Source of the DNA: Deltaproteobacteria bacterium | GTDB lineage: Bacteria; Desulfobacterota; Syntrophia; Syntrophales; JAAYKM01 | Reading direction: 5' to 3' | Assembly (NCBI GenBank): GCA_019136935.1 | Contig: JAGVTI010000238.1 | Location: 1-10,607, forward strand | Length of the DNA: 10,607 nt | Shown: one piece after another, positions 5,982 to 10,607 of the stretch | How positions within the stretch are numbered: position 1 is the first letter of the stretch | Layout: each line of letters opens with the position of its first letter | Program-made: the position numbers and the translations under genes | Notes under the pieces: generated by a model | Database searches by the model: none | Seen by the model: only the letters and a program-made list of their open reading frames with translations | Told to the model about the DNA's origin: nothing

Positions 5982-6004
5982 AAAAAGGTGTGCCTCGTCA
6001 TGAT

Positions 6005-6023
6005 AAAAAGGCTTGCGCGCCTT
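6005..6023 (-). terminator. Weak candidate terminator of the GIY-YIG gene
   Basis: On the minus strand, AAGGC pairs with GCCTT around a 6-nt loop, and the stem runs into a T-run (A5005-type run at 6005-6009 on the plus strand). It lies about 60 bp after the GIY-YIG stop. The stem has only 5 bp, so this is tentative. Confidence 0.3.
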
Positions 6024-6080
6024 GAAACAACAATCTTGTTATGTTCGCCAATCAATAACTTTCTCACCAATTGATAGCAC

Positions 6081-6368
6081 TCAAGAGAATATCCGGCTCG
6101 ATAAATCCAGCCATTTTGGGTTCTGTGATTCGATCAGCGCAATTTTTTTCGACCTTGTCCAGCCCTTTATCTGTTTTTCACGTGCAATGGCTGAAAGCAC
6201 ATCCGCTGTCTGCTCGTAGTACAGAATAATGTCCAAATTATACTTGGATGTAAAACCGGGCACGAGTTTGTTTTTATGTTCGTATACCCGGCGCTCAAGG
6301 TTGTTGGTCATTCCTACATAGAGCGTCCTCGATTTGTTTGTGAGGATGTAGACGTAGTAATTGTTCAT
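6081..6368 (-). CDS. GIY-YIG nuclease family protein (small, single domain)
   Basis: This 95-residue protein is a complete small GIY-YIG domain. The GIY part is 'YYVYIL' (4-9), the YIG part is 'LYVGMT' (16-21), then comes the catalytic Arg region 'NLERRVYEHK' (23-32), the metal-binding Glu in 'AREKQIKGW' (62-70) and the closing 'IALIESQNPKWLDL'. The domain cuts DNA in homing, repair and mobile-element enzymes. Stand-alone versions like this (Uri/UPF0213-like) have no agreed function. The gene is visibly more AT-rich than its neighbours and lies alone within a repeat region, with the right arm of the palindrome on each side (5948-5981 and 6388-6421). That points to separate acquisition. The ATG has only a weak ribosome binding site (GGTGGA, about 11 nt away). 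All key motifs are present, so the domain is probably functional. Confidence 0.92.
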   Translation of the reverse strand: MNNYYVYILTNKSRTLYVGMTNNLERRVYEHKNKLVPGFTSKYNLDIILYYEQTADVLSAIAREKQIKGWTRSKKIALIESQNPKWLDLSSRIFS

Positions 6369-6387
6369 GAGCTTTTATTCCACCGAT

Positions 6388-6421
6388 GAGATTCTTCGTC
6401 GCTGGCGCTCCTCAGAATGAC
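6388..6421. repeat. Half copy (right arm only) of the palindromic element
   Basis: This 34-bp stretch matches the right arm of copies B and C exactly, but the expected left arm and loop are missing. Sequence from the GIY-YIG cassette lies in their place. Together with the right arm of copy A it forms a direct repeat (5947-5990 and 6387-6431, one substitution and one 1-bp indel) that brackets the nuclease gene. Confidence 0.85.
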
Positions 6422-6526
6422 AAAAAAGGTGCGCTTCAGAATGACTAAAAAAAGGTGCTCCACACAATGACAAAAGAATGGTGCATCTTAGAATGACAAA
6501 AGCCGGTGTGTCTCGGAATGACAAAC
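6411..6526. repeat. ATGACA minisatellite block 1
   Basis: ATGAC(A/T) recurs at 6417, 6441, 6467, 6493 and 6518, giving steps of 24-26 bp. Units have the form GGTGCnnCnCAGAATGACAA with variable middles (cgcttc, tccaca, catctt, tgtctc). The block follows the half copy of the palindrome. Confidence 0.75.
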
Positions 6527-6647
6527 GCGGCCGTAGGTTCTTCGACGCATACCAGTGTCATTTTCACTGCCGGTTCTCCTAATTGTCATTCCTTTTCACG
6601 AACCCTTCGCCCTATTTGTCATCCATTTTCACGGTCCTCTCCCTATT

Positions 6648-6723
6648 GTCATCCTGAGCGCAGCGAAGGATCTCTCTTTTTGTGCACCAGAGATTCTTCG
6701 TCGCTGGCGCTCCTCAGAATGAC
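6648..6723. repeat. 76-bp palindromic element, copy B
   Basis: Identical to copy C over all 76 bp. It is preceded by two TGTCAT units (6591-6650) and followed by AAAAAAA and ATGACA units. Because the hairpin is followed by A's on the plus strand, and not by T's on either strand, it does not look like a terminator. Confidence 0.88.
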
Positions 6724-6850
6724 AAAAAAAGGGGCTCCTCGGAATGACAAAAGAATGGTGCTCCACACAATGACAAAAAAGGGGCTCCTCGGGATGACAA
6801 AAGAATGATGCATTTCAGAATGACAAAAAAGGTGCTCCTCGGAATGACAA
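6717..6850. repeat. ATGACA minisatellite block 2
   Basis: Five to six units with a step of about 24-26 bp follow copy B. The variants GGGGCTCCTCGGAATGACAA and GGTGCTCCACACAATGACAA alternate, giving a weak two-unit pattern. The block ends where the second 330-bp composite unit starts. Confidence 0.75.
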
Positions 6851-6981
6851 ACGCAGCCGGAGGTTCTTGTGTTGCATGCCAGTGTGATTTTAACCGCCAG
6901 TCTCCCCTTAATTGTCATCCGTTCTCACGATTCTGGTTTTCGCTCCTAATTGCCATTCGTTTTTACGGCCCTCTCCCTATT

Positions 6982-7057
6982 GTCATCCTGAGCGCAGCGA
7001 AGGATCTCTCTTTTTGTGCACCAGAGATTCTTCGTCGCTGGCGCTCCTCAGAATGAC
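6982..7057. repeat. 76-bp palindromic element, copy C
   Basis: Identical to copy B, including its flanking 'ccctctccctatt' on the left and a seven-A run on the right. The lack of any difference over 76 bp, against clear drift nearby, suggests recent copying or gene conversion. Confidence 0.88.
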
Positions 7058-7240
7058 AAAAAAAGGGGCTCCTCGGGATGACAAAAGAATGGTGCTCCAC
7101 ACAACGACAAGAATGATGCTCCACACAACGACAAGAATGGTGCTCCACACAATGACAAAAAAACGGTGTATCTCAGAACGACAAAAAAAGCTGGTGCTCC
7201 TCGGAATGGCAGAGAATGGTGTGCCGCGGAATGACAAGCA
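7051..7240. repeat. ATGACA minisatellite block 3
   Basis: Seven or more units follow copy C. Several are decayed to ACGACA or ATGGCA, and three near-identical GGTGCTCCACACAACGACAA-type units stand in a row (about 7090-7160). A last degenerate unit reaches about 7262, within 20 bp of the stop of the zinc-ribbon gene. Confidence 0.7.
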
Positions 7241-7279
7241 AAAAGCCGGTGCGCTCAGGCGTGACGATGGTGCAGATTC

Positions 7280-7486
7280 CTACTCCACCAGAAACGTCAG
7301 ACCATCGCCGTCTCCGCGGGTCACCATCTTTTCCCCCACGGATGCACCGCAGTAAACGCACGTGTAGTCGTATCGATCCCCTTCGGCCAGGACGAGCAGC
7401 AGCCTTTTCCTCACCGGGACGGCCTTCCGGCAGTTGGGGCAGAAAAGTTCCGTCGCGTCGAAATCTCTGTAGGAAGCGTTTGCCAT
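7280..7486 (-). CDS. Small zinc-ribbon protein coupled to nadE
   Basis: This 68-residue protein has two CxxC pairs, CPNC (16-19) and CVYC (43-46), about 24 residues apart. That is the spacing of a zinc ribbon, and a short strand-forming stretch ('RKRLLLVLAEGDRYDYT') lies between them. The start is set by context: its ATG comes 2 nt after the nadE stop, with GGAGA in the last nadE codons as ribosome binding site. It is therefore almost certainly translated together with nadE. I do not recognise a named family. It could be a small DNA-, RNA- or protein-binding accessory factor, and nothing in the sequence tells which. Its reading frame ends just before the repeat region, so the 3' end may have been trimmed or reshaped by repeats. 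Confidence 0.75.
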   Translation of the reverse strand: MANASYRDFDATELFCPNCRKAVPVRKRLLLVLAEGDRYDYTCVYCGASVGEKMVTRGDGDGLTFLVE

Positions 7487-7488
7487 CT

Positions 7489-9558
7489 TCAGTCTCCGTC
7501 GGGGATTTCTTTCAGGTTTTCCAGCCAGACCCTGGCTTCGCCGTCGCTGGGCGCCCGGTAATCCCCCCGGGGAGAGAGGGAGCCGCCGGAGCCGACCTTC
7601 GGGGCGTTCGGGACGCAGGAACGCTTGAACTGGCTGATCTGGAAAAAACGGTAGAGAAAAACGCCCAGCCAATGCTTGATCTCCTTCAGGGAATAGGCAT
7701 GCTTGTCCTGTTCCGGCATGTCGGGCCAGAGCCCCTTTTTCCTGTCGCGCCAGGTGCAGTAGGCCAGGAAAGCGATCTTCGCCGGCAGGTAGCCGAAACG
7801 GGAGGTGTAGAAGAGGTTGAAATCCTGCAGCTCGTAAGGCCCGACGACCTCTTCCGTCTTCTGGGACGGTTGATCACCTGTGTCCCCGGGGATCAGTTCG
7901 GGGCTGATTTCCGTTGCCAGGATGTCCAGGAGCGTCCGGGACGCCTCCGCCGAGAACTGGCCGGAGGAGGCCGCCCAGCGGATGAGATACTGAATGAGGG
8001 TCTTGGGGACGGAGGCGTTGACGTTATAATGGGACATGTGATCCCCCACGCCGTAGGTGCACCACCCGAGGGCCAGTTCGCTGAGGTCGCCCGTGCCGAC
8101 GACCAGGGCATCCTGCAGATTGGCGAGGCGGAACAGGTGGGAGGTCCGCTCCCCCGCCTGGACGTTCTCGAAGGTGATGTCGTAGATGGAATCGCCGTTG
8201 TGAAAGGGATGGCCGATATCCTTCATCATCTGCAGGCAGCTGGGACGGATGTCGATTTCGTTCGTGTCCACGCCGAGGGCCTGCATGAGCTTCCGGGCGT
8301 TGTTGAGGGTTCTCTCCGTCGTGGCGAAGGCGGGCATGGTGTAACCCTTGATATTCGACCGGGGATGGCCCAGCAGGTCCATCGTCCGGGCGGCGACGAT
8401 CAGGGCGTGGGTCGAATCCAGGCCGCCCGAGACGCCGATGACGACGTTTTGGATTCCCGACGAAACCAGGCGTTTCGCGAGCCCCTGGACCTGGATGTTG
8501 TAGGCTTCGTAACATCGCTGTTCGAGTTTTGCCGCGTCCGCCGGGATATAGGGGAACCGGGAATACTCACGGTCGAGGAGGAGCCTTTCCTCCTGCGGGG
8601 TTGTAACTTCAAAAGAGATCCTGCGGAAATTTTCCAGTGTCCGCCGGTGGATGCGGGTGCTCTGGCCGAAACTGTTCAGGCGCATCCGGTCCTGGATAAG
8701 GCGGTCGAGGTCGACATCGGCGTAGATGACCTGGGGCTTCCGGGAAAAGCGTTCCGATTCGGCCAGGAGGTTGCCGTTCTCGTAGATCATGGCCTGGCCG
8801 TCCCAGGCCAGGTCGGTCGTCGATTCGCCGGGCCCGGCGGCGGCGTAAAGGTAAGCGGAAACACAGCGGGCTGATTGGTTGGCCGCCAGATCATGACGGT
8901 ATTCCGATTTTCCGATGGTCACGTTGGAGGCCGAGAGATTTCCCATGACGGTTGCGCCGGCCATGGCGGCGAAGCTTGACGGCGGAACGGGAACCCAGAG
9001 GTCTTCGCAGATTTCGATGAAAAACCGGAAGCCCGGGATGTTCTCCGCTTCGAAGAGGAGGTCGGCTCCGAAGGGAATGCCCTTCCGGCCGCAGAGATCG
9101 ATCATGCCCCCCGGCGCCTCTTCCGCGGGGCTGAACTGGCGCCGCTCGTAGAACTCGCGGTAGTTGGGCAGGTATGATTTGACGGCGACACCCAGGATGT
9201 TTCCCCGGTACAATACCAGGCCGCAGTTGAAAAGGCGGGCCTCCACCCGCAGGGGCGCACCGACCACGATGATCACCGGAATGTCGGCGGTCGCGTCCAG
9301 CAGGCGCCCGATGTTATCGAGGACCCCCTTCAGGAGGGCCTCCTGGTGGAAAAGGTCTTCATTGGAATAGGCGGACAGGCCCAGCTCGGGGAACAGGGCG
9401 AAGACCGCTTTCCCCCGGGCCGCTTCCCTGGCCGTCTCGATCGTCCTGTCCGTGTTGAAGTAAGGGTCGCCGACCTTCACGTCGGGAACGCAGACGGCCG
9501 TTCGGATGAATCCCTGGTGGTACAGGTTGAAAAAAGATTTCCCGCCCTTCGTTTTCAT
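7489..9558 (-). CDS. nadE: Glutamine-dependent NAD+ synthase
   Basis: The 689-residue product has the two domains of the long, glutamine-using NAD synthases. The N-terminal nitrilase-type glutaminase domain shows the full catalytic triad: Glu58 ('[10 protein letters not shown]'), Lys127 ('[13 protein letters not shown]') and Cys184 ('EICEDLWVP'). The C-terminal synthetase domain has the ATP-pyrophosphatase loop SGGLDS at 377-382 and '[27 protein letters not shown]' in two parts. It converts deamido-NAD to NAD with ATP, using ammonia channelled from glutamine. Size and motif layout match the Mycobacterium tuberculosis type (about 680 residues). I chose the ATG at 9556-9558, one nt after the folE2 stop, with AAGGA 5 nt upstream. 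An in-frame ATG at 9588 lies inside folE2. A long opposite-strand frame across this gene is a shadow. Confidence 0.96.
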   Translation of the reverse strand: MKTKGGKSFFNLYHQGFIRTAVCVPDVKVGDPYFNTDRTIETAREAARGKAVFALFPELGLSAYSNEDLFHQEALLKGVLDNIGRLLDATADIPVIIVVGAPLRVEARLFNCGLVLYRGNILGVAVKSYLPNYREFYERRQFSPAEEAPGGMIDLCGRKGIPFGADLLFEAENIPGFRFFIEICEDLWVPVPPSSFAAMAGATVMGNLSASNVTIGKSEYRHDLAANQSARCVSAYLYAAAGPGESTTDLAWDGQAMIYENGNLLAESERFSRKPQVIYADVDLDRLIQDRMRLNSFGQSTRIHRRTLENFRRISFEVTTPQEERLLLDREYSRFPYIPADAAKLEQRCYEAYNIQVQGLAKRLVSSGIQNVVIGVSGGLDSTHALIVAARTMDLLGHPRSNIKGYTMPAFATTERTLNNARKLMQALGVDTNEIDIRPSCLQMMKDIGHPFHNGDSIYDITFENVQAGERTSHLFRLANLQDALVVGTGDLSELALGWCTYGVGDHMSHYNVNASVPKTLIQYLIRWAASSGQFSAEASRTLLDILATEISPELIPGDTGDQPSQKTEEVVGPYELQDFNLFYTSRFGYLPAKIAFLAYCTWRDRKKGLWPDMPEQDKHAYSLKEIKHWLGVFLYRFFQISQFKRSCVPNAPKVGSGGSLSPRGDYRAPSDGEARVWLENLKEIPDGD

Positions 9559-9559
9559 A

Positions 9560-10327
9560 TCATTCCTTCTCCACGTAGGCATAAGCACTGTGGTTGTGGA
9601 TGCTCTCCAGGTTTTCCGCCTCCACGCTGTACCAGGTGAAATTATCGATCCGGTTCAGGCGCAGGGCGACGTTTCTCACGACGTCCTCCACGAACAGGGG
9701 GTTTTCATAGGCTTTCTCCGTGACGTATTTTTCGTCGATCCGTTTCAGGAGGGAATAGACCTCTCCGCTGGCGGAGTCTTCGACGAGGCGGATCACGTCC
9801 TCGATCCAGAAAAACTTCTGGAAACGGAGTTTTACCGTTACCATGCCGCGCTGGTTGTGGGCTCCCGCCACGCTGATTTCCTTCGAGCAGGGGCAGACCG
9901 TGGTGACGGGGACCATGACGCCGACGAGGAAGTCCGTCTTGTCGCTGCCGTTTTCGCCGGCGAAGGTGCAGCGGTATTCCATCAGGCTCTTCGCATGGGA
10001 AACCGGGGCGGTCTTTTCGATGAAATAGGGGAATTCGATTTCCATGTGGGCCGATTCGGCGTGGAGCTTTTCCCTGCAACGTTCCAGAATCCGGTGGAAT
10101 GTCCGGATGTTGATCTGCCCGCGGAATTCGTTCAGGATTTCCACGAATCGGCTCATGTGGGTTCCCTTGAAGCGGTGGGGCAGATTCACGTACATGTTGA
10201 TCGTGGCGTTGACCGGCTGGGTGCCCTTTGACTTGTCCAGGACGGTGATCGGATACTTGATGCCCTTGACCCCGACTTTCCGGATGTTGATATGGCGGTT
10301 GTCTTTCTGACTCTGTACGTCAATCAT
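9560..10327 (-). CDS. folE2: GTP cyclohydrolase FolE2 (type IB)
   Basis: This 255-residue protein matches FolE2 over its length. Expected active-site elements are visible: '[10 protein letters not shown]' with His111, '[11 protein letters not shown]' with Cys145 and Cys147, 'GAHNQRG' with His157, and near the C-terminus '[13 protein letters not shown]' with Glu and His residues. FolE2 converts GTP to 7,8-dihydroneopterin triphosphate, the shared first step to folate and to preQ0/queuosine. Unlike the zinc-dependent FolE, it can use other metals. Its ATG lies inside the end of the queD-like gene (8-bp overlap) and nadE starts 1 nt after its stop, so it is the middle of a tightly coupled operon. 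There is no clear ribosome binding site, in keeping with coupling by overlap. No zinc-dependent folE is seen in the window. Confidence 0.96.
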   Translation of the reverse strand: MIDVQSQKDNRHINIRKVGVKGIKYPITVLDKSKGTQPVNATINMYVNLPHRFKGTHMSRFVEILNEFRGQINIRTFHRILERCREKLHAESAHMEIEFPYFIEKTAPVSHAKSLMEYRCTFAGENGSDKTDFLVGVMVPVTTVCPCSKEISVAGAHNQRGMVTVKLRFQKFFWIEDVIRLVEDSASGEVYSLLKRIDEKYVTEKAYENPLFVEDVVRNVALRLNRIDNFTWYSVEAENLESIHNHSAYAYVEKE

Positions 10328-10607
10328 GGCCGGGACCCGTATAGCTGACTTTGGCGGTTTCCGATTCCCACACGGTGACGCGGGTGACCCGGATGCCCGG
10401 GATGACGGCTTTCATGGAAACCTGGTTGAAAATATAATTTGCGATGTTTTCCGAAGAAGGGTTTTTCCCCTGGAAAATGCCGATTTCGTTCAGGTACTTG
10501 TGATCAAGTTCCTTAATGGTCTGGTCCGTCCAATCCTTGAGGATGCGGAAATCGACCACCAGGCCCTCGCGGTTGAGCTGATCCGTCGCCACGGACACCT
10601 CGACGGT
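10320..10607 (-). CDS. queD: QueD / 6-pyruvoyl-tetrahydropterin synthase family protein (partial)
   Basis: The frame is open to the right edge, so the N-terminus is missing; 95 residues are visible. They begin 'TVEVSVATDQLNREGLVVDF', the middle of a QueD-type protein, and continue with 'LDHKYLNEI', 'NPSSENIANYIFNQV' and 'VTVWESETAKVSYTG', all typical of the family. The Asp-His pair and the late Glu correspond to catalytic or substrate-binding positions. QueD turns dihydroneopterin triphosphate, the product of FolE2 encoded next, into 6-carboxytetrahydropterin for queuosine. The zinc-binding His residues and the diagnostic N-terminal Cys motif lie outside the window, so a folate-type or tetrahydropterin-type PTPS cannot be excluded. 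A GTG at 10596-10598 is internal and is not the start. The gene overlaps folE2 by 8 bp. Confidence 0.88.
   Translation of the reverse strand, partial: TVEVSVATDQLNREGLVVDFRILKDWTDQTIKELDHKYLNEIGIFQGKNPSSENIANYIFNQVSMKAVIPGIRVTRVTVWESETAKVSYTGPGHD

Larger units (their letters stand above)
6515..7240. repeat. Tandem duplication of a roughly 330-bp composite unit
   Basis: The unit starting GGAATGACAAACGC at 6515 begins again at 6841, a step of 326 bp, and the palindromes within (6648 and 6982) are 334 bp apart. Each unit contains the same order: a divergent stretch of about 60 bp, TGTCAT units, the palindrome, then ATGACA units. The palindromes of the two units are identical over 76 bp, while the stretch before them has drifted. 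Confidence 0.75.
5830..7262. repeat. Composite repeat region around a GIY-YIG gene
   Basis: Apart from the GIY-YIG gene, this stretch is non-coding and made of two nested kinds of repeat. One is a 76-bp imperfect palindrome, in three full copies and one half copy. The other is blocks of short units bearing TGTCAT to the left of each palindrome and ATGACA to its right. The two hexamers are reverse complements, so each composite unit is roughly symmetrical about the palindrome. The gaps without credible genes, 5722-6080 and 6369-7279, are covered by this description; 5722-5829 shows only the small hairpin after the HNH gene and weak repeat-like traces. Short ORFs here are translations of the repeats. 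Confidence 0.85.

Noticed and set aside
6648..7057. Palindromes as Rho-independent terminators for the nadE operon or the GIY-YIG gene
   Set aside because: The hairpins are not followed by a T-run on either transcribed strand; the long T-run on the minus strand precedes the hairpin.
5906..7057. Insertion sequence or MITE with target duplication
   Set aside because: No transposase in the window, and no short target-site duplication could be seen directly outside the 76-bp copies, which are flanked by the same unit blocks.
6411..7240. Possible CRISPR array
   Set aside because: Units are only 24-26 bp, repeats are not identical, the segments between hexamers are related to each other and not unique, and no cas genes are nearby.
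6506..7355. Several short frames on both strands in the repeat region
   Set aside because: Their translations are just the repeats read in different frames (strings such as CHPERSEGS or FVILRSASDEES), with no ribosome binding sites.
7216..8874. 552-residue open frame on the plus strand across nadE
   Set aside because: It starts in repeat sequence and runs antisense to nadE, whose active-site motifs are intact.
9559..9588. Upstream ATG start for nadE at 9588
   Set aside because: It overlaps the end of folE2; the ATG one nt after the folE2 stop has a good ribosome binding site.
9506..10231. 241-residue plus-strand frame across folE2
   Set aside because: Antisense to folE2, with no domain features; a shadow.

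Overview
The window looks like chromosomal DNA from a moderately GC-rich, probably anaerobic bacterium. The mix of an XdhC/MoxR/CoxE-like set, a glutamine-dependent NAD synthase, FolE2 with QueD, a YtxH-like protein and a small Pro/Ala/Glu-rich lipoprotein is what I would expect from a deltaproteobacterium (Desulfobacterota, possibly Syntrophales). That placement is inference from gene content only. There are no rRNA or tRNA genes, transposase or phage genes, and I see no CRISPR array.

Left part (1-3600). The tail of a TPR-like protein runs rightward off the left edge and converges with a leftward operon xdhC > moxR > CoxE-like VWA gene. These three families normally mature molybdenum hydroxylases of the xanthine/CO dehydrogenase type, but no catalytic subunit lies in the window. 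A divergent control region (3492-3732) separates xdhC from the next gene. It holds a candidate promoter for each direction and several inverted repeats.

Middle part (3768-5721), all rightward: a tiny lipoprotein gene with its own promoter, very strong ribosome binding site and terminator; a ytxH-like / DUF948-like pair of small membrane-associated proteins; and a YajD-like HNH nuclease gene.

Repeat region (about 5830-7262). This is about 1.4 kb of non-coding repeats. Three copies of a 76-bp imperfect palindrome are embedded in blocks of 24-26-bp units that carry the hexamer ATGACA, and the last two copies belong to a tandem duplication of about 330 bp. The only credible gene inside is a leftward GIY-YIG nuclease gene (6081-6368), flanked on both sides by the right arm of the palindrome. 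This nuclease-in-repeat arrangement is the most unusual thing in the window.

Right part (7280-10607), a tightly packed leftward operon: queD (partial) > folE2 > nadE > a 68-residue zinc-ribbon protein. Adjacent genes overlap by 8 bp or are separated by 1-2 nt, so they are probably translationally coupled. The operon joins pterin/deazapurine synthesis from GTP with the last step of NAD synthesis. Its 3' end runs almost directly into the repeat region.
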